64,000 nt of DNA from JABDMH01 sp965222645 (GTDB lineage Bacteria; Bacteroidota; Bacteroidia; Chitinophagales; Saprospiraceae), in the NCBI GenBank assembly GCA_965222645.1, contig OZ244968.1:5828001-5892000 (forward strand), given 5' to 3'. Below, in pieces: positions 28,198 through 36,946 of the stretch. Below the pieces are notes generated by a model. It saw only the letters and a program-made list of their open reading frames with translations, was not told the origin of the DNA and made no database searches. The position numbers were made by a program, and so were the translations under genes. Positions within the stretch are counted from its first letter, which is position 1. Every line of letters starts with the position of its first letter.

Positions 28198-29628
28198 ATG
28201 AATCCAATAGTCATATTACTTCTTGGTCTGGCGGTAGTGCTTTTTTGCATTATTGTACTGCGTTTGCATGCGTTTGTTTCGCTTCTGCTGGGTGCATTAG
28301 TCGTAGGGGTATGTACCTCACCTGCGATGCTCTACGAATACGCCATTTCGACAGGAATGAGTGAAGATGCGGCGACGACATATTCAAACCAGTTATTGGG
28401 AAAGAGACTCGCGGGAGCATTTGGTAATACTTGTGCCAAGGTGGGCATCTTGATCGCCATGGCTTCAATAATTGGAACTGCTTTGCTGAAAAGTGGAGGT
28501 GCAGAACGAATTGTGAGAGGCGCCATGAGTCTATTTGGAAAGAAAAATGCTCCGGGCGCATTTCTGTCCGGTAGTTTTATTTTAGCAATCCCCGTTTTTT
28601 TCGATACTGTCTTTTATTTGATGATTCCACTGGTCAAATCTTTTGGAATAAGAAATGCAAAAAAGTACTCGCTATATCTCATGTGTATTATTGCCGGAGG
28701 AGTGATGGCTCATTCTTTGGTTCCACCCACACCGGGTCCGTTATTTGTTGCAGAAGAGTTGCAGGTCGATCTGGGCACAATGATAATGATGGGTATCCTG
28801 GTGGGCCTTGTCACTATTTTGGCGGGATATCTTTATGCGCGTTGGGCGTCTGTAAAATGGGAACTGCCACTGAGAGACACTCCGGAGGCACCGATTGAGG
28901 AACTGGAAAACCTCACCAAAAAAGCGACATCCGATCTTCCCGGTCTTGGTTTTTCCATGCTGCCAATCATTTTACCAATAGTGCTCATCGCAGGTAACAC
29001 TATCCTAAATGCTACATTAGGTCAATCGGCCAATGCCACTGAGTACGAAACCCTACTGGGTGTAACCAAAATACTCGGTGACAGTAATTTGGCACTGATT
29101 TTATCGGCATTCATTTCTTTATATCTCTTATATAAATTTACACCCGATCCAGCGGCATTAAAAAAGCATATGGCTGCAGCTTTGAGTAGTGCCGGAGTTA
29201 TTATTTTGATTACGGCAGCTGGTGGTGCGCTAGGTGCCTTATTGCAGCAATCGGGGATCGGCAGTTATGTAAAAAATATGGCTGGAAATTATCAGTTGGC
29301 AGTGTTACCACTGGCTTTTTTTGCCACCGCGGTAGTCAGGACAGCACAGGGATCTGCAACGGTGGCAATGATCACGGCTATAGGTATTCTTAGTGCTCTT
29401 GCAGATAGCAGTACATTGGGTTTTCATCCGGTCTATCTTGCACTGGCGATCGGTTGTGGGTCAAAGTTGTTTCCCTGGATGAACGACAGCGGGTTTTGGA
29501 TCGTAACAAAAATGAGTGGTATGACGGAAAAAGAAAGTATTCGATTCTTTTCTTTTTTATTGTCAATAATGGGATTAGCAGGCTTAGCAGCTGTTATGAT
29601 TTTAGCCAAAGTGATGCCACTGCTGTGA
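28198..29628 (+). CDS. GntP-family permease (gluconate or related sugar acid)
   Basis: The 476 residues form about 12-14 membrane segments with GntP signatures: LHAFVSLLLGALVVGVCTS at the N-terminus, GKRLAGAFGNTCAKVGILIAMASIIGTALLKSGGAERI, GSFILAIPVFFDTVFYLMIPLVKSF, HSLVPPTPGPLFVAEELQVDLG, and the C-terminal VVRTAQGSATVAMITAIGILS with GCGSKLFPWMNDSGFWIV. GntP proteins are proton symporters for gluconate, idonate, glucarate-like or glycerate-type acids. The gene follows the dehydrogenase by 48 bases and precedes a glucarate-dehydratase-like gene, so a sugar acid is the likely cargo. Confidence 0.9.
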   Translation: MNPIVILLLGLAVVLFCIIVLRLHAFVSLLLGALVVGVCTSPAMLYEYAISTGMSEDAATTYSNQLLGKRLAGAFGNTCAKVGILIAMASIIGTALLKSGGAERIVRGAMSLFGKKNAPGAFLSGSFILAIPVFFDTVFYLMIPLVKSFGIRNAKKYSLYLMCIIAGGVMAHSLVPPTPGPLFVAEELQVDLGTMIMMGILVGLVTILAGYLYARWASVKWELPLRDTPEAPIEELENLTKKATSDLPGLGFSMLPIILPIVLIAGNTILNATLGQSANATEYETLLGVTKILGDSNLALILSAFISLYLLYKFTPDPAALKKHMAAALSSAGVIILITAAGGALGALLQQSGIGSYVKNMAGNYQLAVLPLAFFATAVVRTAQGSATVAMITAIGILSALADSSTLGFHPVYLALAIGCGSKLFPWMNDSGFWIVTKMSGMTEKESIRFFSFLLSIMGLAGLAAVMILAKVMPLL

Positions 29629-29834
29629 TGAGATCCGTTTTGTTGTTTCCCGGCCAAATATAAACCTAATTAGTCTTGTAGGAGGTCGCAAAAAAACAAG
29701 TTATCACGCTTCCATATTTGAGGTTTAATTTTTTTTCTTTGCATGCCTTTTTGGTGGCCGGCTGATCTCAACTTTCAGCAAAATAAAGGCCGTTATTCGC
29801 CCTTTTTGGTATTTTCTCCAAAATTTTTCGAAAA

Positions 29835-31139
29835 ATGAACAGTAGTTCTGCAAAGATTTCCGGAATTATCACAACACCCATCGCTATCACCGACCCACCG
29901 TTACTCAATTGTGCGGGAGTCCACGCCCCATATGCCTTGAGAATAATCCTGGAGATAGAAACTGACATTGGCATTATCGGCATCAGTGAAATTCCGGGAA
30001 ATATCGAAACGGAGGAGGCGATTAAAAAGGTTAGTCCAAAACTCATAGGCACAGATGTATTCAATATGCACTTGATTTCAAAGCTCACCAATGAGGTGTT
30101 CTATCACGATGAGGATGAAGATCTTAGGGGAGGTGCCCCCTGGGATCAGCGTATTGGCATTCACGTCTTTAGTGCCATCGAAGTAGCATGTTGGGATGTA
30201 ATAGGTAAAATTCTGGACCGACCCGTATGTGACTTGTTGGGAGGAAAAATGAGGGACCGGGTACCTTTTTCGGCATATTTGTTCTACAAGTACGAGGGTG
30301 CCGGCGGTGATTTGGGATACGATACAGATCCTAACGCAGTGGGATGGGCGGCAGCAAGACAAAGGGAAGCTACATCGATGGAGGGCATCGTGGATCAGGC
30401 AATTGACATGTGTGCTGCCTTTGGCTTCAACTCAATAAAACTCAAGGGTGGTGCATTTTCTCCCGAAAAGGAAGTGGAGGACTGCCTGGCAATCAGGCGC
30501 GAATTTGGCCCTTCAATGCCCCTGCGGTTTGATCCTAATGCCATCTGGTCATTGGCTACCGGGATCAAGTGGGCAAAGGTGTTAAAGGACGACCTGGAAT
30601 ATCTTGAGGATCCCGTGCGAGGTCAGACCCATATGGCCGCTCTGAGGAAAGAAGTAGATATTTCGCTTGCAACAAACATGTGTACTACCTCTTTGTCTGA
30701 TATTCCATCAAGTATTGAGATGCACTCGGAAGACATCATTTTATCTGACCATCATTTTTGGGGAGGATTAAAGGCGACCATGCAACTATATTCGATTTGC
30801 AAAACTATAGGTAGGGGATTTTCGATGCATAGCAATAGTCATCTGGGTATTTCTATGGCTGCGATGGTCCACATTGGTGCGGCCTTGCCGGTTTTTGATC
30901 ATGAGTTTGATACCCACTACCCATGGCAAAGTGAGGACGTAATAGTGGGGGGGAAATTAAAGATCGAAGGAGGATGTGTGGAGGTTCCTCGGGGTCCGGG
31001 TCTGGGAGTAGAGATTGATCGAAAACAATTAATTAAATTGCATGAGAATTTTTTGAAATGTGGTCTTACCAAAAGGGATGATGAAGCGGAGATGAAAAAA
31101 ATAAATCCGGAATGGGAATTTATGGAAACCCGATATTAG
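29835..31139 (+). CDS. Glucarate-dehydratase-like enolase-superfamily enzyme
   Basis: The 434 residues follow the glucarate dehydratase (GlucD) subgroup. The N-terminal capping domain opens ITTPIAITDPPLLNCAGVHAPYALRIILEIETDIGIIGISEIPG. The base motif is SIKLKGG (KxK, about residue 200). Metal-binding positions lie in RFDPNA (about 230) and EYLEDP (about 256). ATNMCTT, SDHHFWGG (about 304) and MHSNSHLGISMA (about 330) carry the Asn and His-Asp partners seen in GlucD. All catalytic positions appear retained. The enzyme should dehydrate a hexarate or related sugar acid to a 4-deoxy-5-keto product. Context (GntP permease, TIM-barrel isomerase, periplasmic dehydrogenases) agrees with sugar-acid catabolism. 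Exact substrate unknown. Confidence 0.85.
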   Translation: MNSSSAKISGIITTPIAITDPPLLNCAGVHAPYALRIILEIETDIGIIGISEIPGNIETEEAIKKVSPKLIGTDVFNMHLISKLTNEVFYHDEDEDLRGGAPWDQRIGIHVFSAIEVACWDVIGKILDRPVCDLLGGKMRDRVPFSAYLFYKYEGAGGDLGYDTDPNAVGWAAARQREATSMEGIVDQAIDMCAAFGFNSIKLKGGAFSPEKEVEDCLAIRREFGPSMPLRFDPNAIWSLATGIKWAKVLKDDLEYLEDPVRGQTHMAALRKEVDISLATNMCTTSLSDIPSSIEMHSEDIILSDHHFWGGLKATMQLYSICKTIGRGFSMHSNSHLGISMAAMVHIGAALPVFDHEFDTHYPWQSEDVIVGGKLKIEGGCVEVPRGPGLGVEIDRKQLIKLHENFLKCGLTKRDDEAEMKKINPEWEFMETRY

Positions 31140-31212
31140 GATAAGATTTCATTTGCTATCGAAATATGCATATTCCGGACTCTGCGATCTAGAGGGATTC
31201 CCAGACAATCTA

Positions 31213-31220
31213 TAAATTTG
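31213..31220 (+). promoter_or_regulatory. Putative -7 element for the TIM-barrel gene
   Basis: TAAATTTG matches the Bacteroidota -7 consensus TAnnTTTG and ends 16 bases before the ATG at 31237. A -33 element is not obvious. It could allow transcription separate from the dehydratase gene 97 bases upstream. Confidence 0.35.
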
Positions 31221-31236
31221 TACATAAATTAGGATA

Positions 31237-32181
31237 ATGAAAAGAAGGAAATTTATTCGTACTTCTACAGCACTTTCCTCAGGAATAGTTCTCGGTCAAA
31301 AATCGGTGTGTAGCTCTGCGACTACCATAGATGGTCGGCCTTCATATCACATTTTTTCAAAGCATCTTCAATTCTTAGACTACAGGGATATGGCAGATGC
31401 GGCAGCAGACCTCGGATTTGATGGTGTGGATCTGACAGTGCGACCGAAGGGGCATGTGCTACCGGAAAATGTCAATGAGGATCTCCCCAAGGCAGTCGAA
31501 GCGATTAAAAAAGCAGGATTACGTCATGAAATGATGGTGAGTAATGTCACCGATCCAAATAATGACTTGGATCGATCAGTGTTAAAAACTGCATCTGAAT
31601 ACGGGATTGCGTATTACCGGATGGGGTACCTTTCTTTCGTTGATGCATTGTCCATACCAGAAAGGCTCAAACAACTGAATAAGCAAATGCACGATCTGGC
31701 TCAACTAAATGAATCGTTAAAAATTCAGGGCGGCTATCAAAATCACTCCGGTAAACGTATCGGAGCTCAAATTTGGGATCTCTGGCATTTACTCAAAGGT
31801 ATTAATCCGTCGGTTTTGGGTGTACAGTATGATATCAGGCATGGGGTCGTGGAAGGCGGTGCATCATGGGAAAATGGAATAAGGCTAATTGCTCCCCAAA
31901 TAAATAGTCTCGTTCTTAAAGATTTTATCTGGGAAAAAAATAATTCCGGTAAGTGGAAAATTAAAAATGTGCCTTTGGGAGAAGGTATGGTTGATTTTCC
32001 AGCATATTTTCAGATAATAAAAGCACTGAAATTAGTAGTACCTTTTACCATACATTATGAGTATGATCTCGGAGGTGTAGAACACGGTACCAAGGACTCT
32101 CCTAAAATTCCCGTCAAAGAGGTGCTGAAAGCGATGAAGAAGGATTTGATTTACGCAAAGAGAATATGGGATACTGCCTAA
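31237..32181 (+). CDS. Sugar phosphate isomerase/epimerase-type TIM barrel with Tat leader
   Basis: The 314 residues begin MKRRKFIRTSTALSSGIVLG, a twin-arginine-like export signal common in Bacteroidota. The rest matches the AP-endonuclease-2/xylose-isomerase-like barrel: RDMADAAADLGFDGVDLTVRPKGHVLPENV, GLRHEMMVSN, QGGYQNHSGKRIGAQIWDLWHLLKGINPSVLGVQYDIRHGVVEGG with metal ligands, NSLVLKDFIWEK, and HYEYDLGGVEHG at the end. Such proteins isomerise or epimerise sugars and keto acids using a divalent metal. The gene overlaps the next one by 16 bases, indicating coupled translation with the cytochrome-propeller lipoprotein. Confidence 0.85.
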   Translation: MKRRKFIRTSTALSSGIVLGQKSVCSSATTIDGRPSYHIFSKHLQFLDYRDMADAAADLGFDGVDLTVRPKGHVLPENVNEDLPKAVEAIKKAGLRHEMMVSNVTDPNNDLDRSVLKTASEYGIAYYRMGYLSFVDALSIPERLKQLNKQMHDLAQLNESLKIQGGYQNHSGKRIGAQIWDLWHLLKGINPSVLGVQYDIRHGVVEGGASWENGIRLIAPQINSLVLKDFIWEKNNSGKWKIKNVPLGEGMVDFPAYFQIIKALKLVVPFTIHYEYDLGGVEHGTKDSPKIPVKEVLKAMKKDLIYAKRIWDTA

Positions 32182-34460
32182 GATATTCGCAACTTCCCAT
32201 TTTCCTTATTTTCTTTGTTATGGGTCTTATTTCTTGCAATCAAGATGAGGATTTGGCTCCCCTGGATCTGCAAATGCATCGAAGATCTGTGGTAGATCAG
32301 CACACCCGAATGATTTCGTTGCAGTTTGAAGGTGGTCAATGGTTATCCTATAATTTAGAAACCATGGCATTGTACAAACTCTGGAGTGGGGGAGTGCTGT
32401 GGGATGGCGCTGCCTTTAATAACGTGAAAACGGTGCAGCCTTCATCATATGGAAAAGCCTATCTAGTACATCCCATTCATTCGTTTTGGACTGTAGCACG
32501 AGACGAGGACGAGCCTTATTCAATTCAATTTGATTCTTATGAATTTTTGCAAGATGGCCAAATATCTTTTAAATATTCCATTCATCAAGGGGAGAGAAAA
32601 ATCAGAATTATCGAAAATCCACGTTTATTTCAGGTCGATGATTCGCTGATTTTTAGACGTGATTTCACGTTGTCGGGATTGGAGAAAGACGAAAAGCTTA
32701 TTGCCGGCGGAGTACCAGTATCAGACCAATCGACCATCGAGTTTAAATATCCCTGGAATTATCCAGTGACCGCTCCCGAGCAATCCGTAAGTGCCCGGGG
32801 TGAGCAGTATTGGCTGGATCGAAGTGGATGTACAACCTGTCATGATCCGTTGGAAAAAAATGTCGGACCCAGCTATCGCGATATTGCTAATGCTTATGTA
32901 GGTACAAAAGAAGATGTGAGACGGTTAGCCCAGCGGATTAGGTCTGGTGCAACTGGAATTTGGGGAAACACTGTGATGACACCACATCCGCATATCGACA
33001 TTGAAGATCTGGAGGGCATGGTCGAATTTATTTTGACATTTAAAACAGGTGAAAGGAGGACATTGAGGAGAAATGCACAAGCCCCCATTGGTAGCAATCC
33101 GGAGAGGAAGATAAAACCAGGATTTGGTGCATCATTGGCAGGTGTTCATCCTGCATTTGATTTGATAAGAATAAGACCAGATGATTTTAAGCCCAGAGTG
33201 GGGGGGATGACGTTTGCAGGAGATGGCAGTCTACTCGTTAGCACCTGGGATAGTATCGGAGGAGTCTATCAGCTTTTGGGTGTAGAAAAGAATAATCCCG
33301 ACTCTGTAGAAATACGACTTATTGCATCGGGATTGTCAGAACCACTGGGATTGGAAGCGGATGGCAAGGACATTTACGTAATGCAAAAACATGAGCTCAC
33401 GAGATTGGAGGACAGGAATGGAGATGGAGTTATGGATATCTACCACTGTGTAAATAATCAATTTGGTGTCACACCGGATTTTCATGAATTTTCTTACGGC
33501 CTGGTCAAAAGGGAGGGAATTCTTTACGGGGCACTTGGTCTTGCGATGCGTTTGATGAACTCGGAGTTGCAGCATGAAGATCGTGGTACCGTCTTTTCTG
33601 TGACAAATCAGAGTGATTTTAAAATCATCGCCCGTGGTCTTAGGCAGACCAATGGGATTGGTATTGGTCCCGGTGGCGATTTATTTGTCACTGAAAATCA
33701 GGGACAGTGGGTGCCGGGTTGTAAATTAATACATGTCCGGGAGAATCATTTTTACGGTTGCCAACACGGCACCGGTGATCGTTTTTTTGGGATGAAAGAA
33801 GAATTGCCGGCCGTTTGGTTGCCTCAAGATGAAATCGGTAATTCACCCGGGAATCCCATAATTATTAGAGATGGTCCATATGTAGGACAGATGGTTTTTG
33901 GAGATGTGACTCATGGAGGTATTACTCGAGTTTTTTTAGAAAAGAGAAAAGGGGAGTACCAAGGTTGTGCTTTTCGTTTTTCGCAGGGCATGGAAGCCGG
34001 AATTAATCGACTTGCCTACGGGCCAGATGGCGGAATTTATGCCGGCGGTGTTGGGATGCATGGTGGGTGGTCACATAAGGAGAAGCAATTTGGTTTACAG
34101 AAATTGCAATTTAATGGGGAGATTCCTTTCGAAATATTATCTGTTTCATCTCGGGAAGATGGTTTTGAAGTTGTCTTTACGAAGGCTTTGAATCGAAGCC
34201 ACAAGCTGGATGCGAGCACCATCATTGTTGAACAGTGGTGCTATGAATCCACTGAGAGGTATGGTGGCGATAAGGTGGATAAAACCCGGCTGGCAGTAGA
34301 TCGAATTTCATTGTCAGATGACCGGACATCTGCAAGACTTTTTCTCGAAGGATTAAGAGAAGGATATGTGGTTTATTTTTTGTTTGACGATAGCCTCAGG
34401 AGTGAGGATGATGATGCTCTGTGGTCAGGGGAGGTTTGGTACACACTCAATAATTTGTAA
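32166..34460 (+). CDS. Lipoprotein with haem c domain and dehydrogenase-like propeller
   Basis: The leader MGYCLRYSQLPIFLIFFVMGLISCNQ ends in the lipobox LISC. After an N-terminal beta region (about 30-200) comes a class I cytochrome c domain with GCTTCHDP (haem Cys-Cys-His at about 222-226) and a distal Met in WGNTVMTPHPHID. From about residue 320 a PQQ/soluble-glucose-dehydrogenase-like propeller follows (MTFAGDGSLLVSTWDSIGGVYQL, GLRQTNGIGIGPGGDLFVTENQGQWVPGCKLIHV, NRLAYGPDGGIYAGGVGMHGGW). The fused cytochrome suggests direct electron transfer from sugar oxidation. The start overlaps the upstream barrel gene by 16 bases. It is a second, differently built dehydrogenase in the cluster (compare 24706-28149). 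Confidence 0.85.
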   Translation: MGYCLRYSQLPIFLIFFVMGLISCNQDEDLAPLDLQMHRRSVVDQHTRMISLQFEGGQWLSYNLETMALYKLWSGGVLWDGAAFNNVKTVQPSSYGKAYLVHPIHSFWTVARDEDEPYSIQFDSYEFLQDGQISFKYSIHQGERKIRIIENPRLFQVDDSLIFRRDFTLSGLEKDEKLIAGGVPVSDQSTIEFKYPWNYPVTAPEQSVSARGEQYWLDRSGCTTCHDPLEKNVGPSYRDIANAYVGTKEDVRRLAQRIRSGATGIWGNTVMTPHPHIDIEDLEGMVEFILTFKTGERRTLRRNAQAPIGSNPERKIKPGFGASLAGVHPAFDLIRIRPDDFKPRVGGMTFAGDGSLLVSTWDSIGGVYQLLGVEKNNPDSVEIRLIASGLSEPLGLEADGKDIYVMQKHELTRLEDRNGDGVMDIYHCVNNQFGVTPDFHEFSYGLVKREGILYGALGLAMRLMNSELQHEDRGTVFSVTNQSDFKIIARGLRQTNGIGIGPGGDLFVTENQGQWVPGCKLIHVRENHFYGCQHGTGDRFFGMKEELPAVWLPQDEIGNSPGNPIIIRDGPYVGQMVFGDVTHGGITRVFLEKRKGEYQGCAFRFSQGMEAGINRLAYGPDGGIYAGGVGMHGGWSHKEKQFGLQKLQFNGEIPFEILSVSSREDGFEVVFTKALNRSHKLDASTIIVEQWCYESTERYGGDKVDKTRLAVDRISLSDDRTSARLFLEGLREGYVVYFLFDDSLRSEDDDALWSGEVWYTLNNL

Positions 34461-34624
34461 GATCTGGTCAGACAATATTCCATAAGTATAATAATGGTCG
34501 TTGAGCAATTGATTGTTTTGTTATACAAAAATATTTTGCCTCGAAATTAGTTGTCCTGCCAGGCAATTCTCAAAAAAAATTCTTAATTCGGCATTTGTTT
34601 GATTTTTTACGCTGCAAATGCATA

Positions 34625-35884
34625 TCATTGTGTGTCGCGCATTGCCAACTTGTCAAACTTCTCCATCTCCAGTAGTCTGTTGTATTTTGCCAGTCTTTCT
34701 GACTGAGTGACTGATCCTACTTTGATTTGATCAGCTCCCCATCCCACTGCAAGATCGGCAAGCCAGTCATCCTCCGTCTCACCACTCCTCGCACTCACCA
34801 CGATATCCCAACTGGCTCCCCTGGCGAGTTGCAGTGCATCTGCTGCCTCCGTAAGCGTACCGCACTGATTTACCTTTAGTAAAAGCGCATCCGCCGCATC
34901 CATTTCGATCGCTTTTTTAATGCGTTTGGTCTGTGTGCATAATAAATCATCTCCGATGATCTTCGTGTGATTCCCAATTCTCTTTTTTAGGACGGCCCAG
35001 TTTGACCAATCTTCCTCAAAAAGACCATCCTCAATGCTCACAATTGGATATGTTTTGACCCACGATTCAATTAATTCAATCATTTTTATGCTATCGAGTA
35101 ATTTGCCTTCCACATTGTAATTTCCCCCTAGATAAAAATGACTGGCAGCGATGTCCATTGCAAGGTATACGTTTTTTCCTGCGGTTAATCCACCTCGATT
35201 TATTGCTTGTGCCGCATCATTTAGTATTTGGTCTACAGAGGTAAATTCGGGAGCTAGTCCACCCTCATCTGCCGACAGAGGTCTGGCACCGTATTTTTTC
35301 ATTATTAGCTGTGATGCCGATTGGTATGTTGCAGTTGCTATGTGAAGAGACTCTTCAATCGAGCTAGCCGAGGGAACTATTAGTACGTCCTGCACGGCGA
35401 TTTGTCCTCCTGCATGTTTCCCGCCACTAAATAAATTGATGGTGAGCTGGGGCAAAGCAAAATCATGATTTTCAATAAGTGACCCAAAATATTCATATAG
35501 AGGTATTTTTAGATGGGATGCGCATGCCCGGGCATAAGCCAGTGAGCAAGCAAGTATTGCGTTTGATCCCAGCTCAGATTTATTAGCGGTGCCATCCATA
35601 TTGAGTAAAAAAATATCCAGATCCTCCTGGCTCCCAAAGTCAATGCCACGTATAGCACCATTTATGGAGCTCTCGATCTTTGATATTGCCTTTTTTACTC
35701 CAAGTCCTTGATGTCTGTGTTGATCATTGTCCCTCAATTCGATTGCTTCTGCTTTACCTGTTGACGCACCTGAAGGTACGGATGCAGCTCCCCGTGTACC
35801 GTCGTCAAGTTGGCAAAAGGCTTTTACGGTGGGTCTCCCCCGGCTATCCAAAATTTCCAACCCTCTAAATTTCTTGATTTTCAT
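34625..35884 (-). CDS. Divergent enolase paralogue lacking two catalytic residues
   Basis: The 419-residue protein aligns by eye along the whole length of enolase: EILDSRGRPTVKAF, PSGASTGKAEAIELRD, GGKHAGGQIAVQDVLIVP, SADEGGLAP, SIEDGLFEEDW, IIGDDLLCTQTKRI, LLLKVNQCGTLTEA, VVSARSGETEDDWLADLAVG, DQIKVGSVTQSERLAKYNRLLEME. Compared with yeast enolase, His159, Glu211, Lys345 and Lys396 equivalents are kept. Glu168 is Asp (D166 here) and His373 is Ala (A365 here, codon GCG at 34790-34792). The usual SRSER becomes TQSER. It is therefore probably not the housekeeping enolase but a relative acting on another phosphorylated acid; losing activity altogether is the alternative. It overlaps the upstream kinase gene by 20 bases. 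Confidence 0.85.
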   Translation of the reverse strand: MKIKKFRGLEILDSRGRPTVKAFCQLDDGTRGAASVPSGASTGKAEAIELRDNDQHRHQGLGVKKAISKIESSINGAIRGIDFGSQEDLDIFLLNMDGTANKSELGSNAILACSLAYARACASHLKIPLYEYFGSLIENHDFALPQLTINLFSGGKHAGGQIAVQDVLIVPSASSIEESLHIATATYQSASQLIMKKYGARPLSADEGGLAPEFTSVDQILNDAAQAINRGGLTAGKNVYLAMDIAASHFYLGGNYNVEGKLLDSIKMIELIESWVKTYPIVSIEDGLFEEDWSNWAVLKKRIGNHTKIIGDDLLCTQTKRIKKAIEMDAADALLLKVNQCGTLTEAADALQLARGASWDIVVSARSGETEDDWLADLAVGWGADQIKVGSVTQSERLAKYNRLLEMEKFDKLAMRDTQ

Positions 35885-36890
35885 GATGAACTATTAGTAG
35901 TCGTTCGATTTCGTTAATTAATTCGAATATTTTTCCAGGTTTTTTTATAATCATTTTCAATGCTACTTCTCTTTGACGTTGTCTTGCGTGATCATCTAAA
36001 TATTCAAGGGGGGATCGACCGGCTATCCTTGCGAGTAGACAACCCAGGGTATGATTTACCGCTCTCAATTCATTTTCATTTTCTTGAAAATAGGGCACCT
36101 TACTTAAATAATTCTCCCAAAAAAAAGAAGATGCGTGTATGAAGGAATCGCGATGAGCGGGAAGAAAATTAGCCTTACTAAGTAAATGAGTAAGAAAAAA
36201 ACCAATGTCAAATGCAGGATCACCAAAATGCATGACTTCGTAATCGAGGAGGATGATATCTCGATCTTTAATGAGCATATTTTTGGGGCTGAAATCACCA
36301 TGTGTCAAGGTATGATTTATATCGAGGGTTTGATCGATGAGGTTTTTATAAAAGGAGTTTGTGGACGGGATTTCTGAGGTGGTGTTCAGGTAGTACGGTT
36401 CGATACGTAGCGTTTTGAAAAAAGACTTGTTTTCAAAACCATATTCGCGACCATGAATTCCCTCATTATGTATTTCTGCCAGTGCAGCTGCTGCCTTCAG
36501 AATAATAGATTTATCTGGTTGGCCAGAGAGAAGTTGTGTCTTCAAATTAGCGAAGGGGGAAGTGATGGCTTCCATAACAAGGATATGGTTTTGGGCGTCA
36601 AAGAAGATATACTCCGGAGCTTTACAGCTCGTAATATGTTGAGACATCCATTGCAGAGCAAAGGCTTCGATCTGTAACCGGGCAGGATCGCACTCCCACA
36701 ATTTTTTTACACGAAGTCTGTAGAGTGCCTGCTTGATCACAAAGGCACGATTTTTCGGTCTCGAAACCAGCAATGTCTTATTTGATACACCACCTGATAG
36801 GGCAGAGACCGATATGGGTTCATCCCTCGAAATCAGTTGCCGATCCAGGAGATACTGCCTGAGTCTGGGTGTGTCCTGTATGTCTAGCAT
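35865..36890 (-). CDS. APH/choline-kinase-fold small-molecule kinase
   Basis: The start at 36890 (MLDIQDTPRLRQYL) is chosen because an upstream in-frame ATG at 36944 would leave only 2 bases to the divergent aldolase gene. The 341 residues show a protein-kinase-like N-lobe (SALSGGVSNKTLLVSR, AFVIKQAL with the Lys) and Brenner's motif LTHGDFSPKNMLI followed by IILLDYEVMHFGDPAFDIGFFLTHLL, the metal-binding Asp pair. This fold phosphorylates hydroxyls of aminoglycosides, choline, homoserine, methylthioribose or sugars. With an enolase-like protein overlapping downstream and an aldolase divergent upstream, a sugar or sugar-acid kinase is more likely than a resistance enzyme, but that is inference. 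Confidence 0.8.
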   Translation of the reverse strand: MLDIQDTPRLRQYLLDRQLISRDEPISVSALSGGVSNKTLLVSRPKNRAFVIKQALYRLRVKKLWECDPARLQIEAFALQWMSQHITSCKAPEYIFFDAQNHILVMEAITSPFANLKTQLLSGQPDKSIILKAAAALAEIHNEGIHGREYGFENKSFFKTLRIEPYYLNTTSEIPSTNSFYKNLIDQTLDINHTLTHGDFSPKNMLIKDRDIILLDYEVMHFGDPAFDIGFFLTHLLSKANFLPAHRDSFIHASSFFWENYLSKVPYFQENENELRAVNHTLGCLLARIAGRSPLEYLDDHARQRQREVALKMIIKKPGKIFELINEIERLLIVHHENQEI

Positions 36891-36915
36891 GATATGATCA
36901 AGATAGAAATAGTTA

Positions 36916-36923
36916 TAACTTTG
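36916..36923 (+). promoter_or_regulatory. Putative -7 element for the aldolase gene
   Basis: TAACTTTG matches the Bacteroidota -7 consensus TAnnTTTG, 23 bases before the ATG at 36947, in the 56-base divergent gap to the kinase start. No clear -33 TTG is visible. Confidence 0.4.
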
Positions 36924-36946
36924 CGCCAAAATTAAAAAACCCATAA

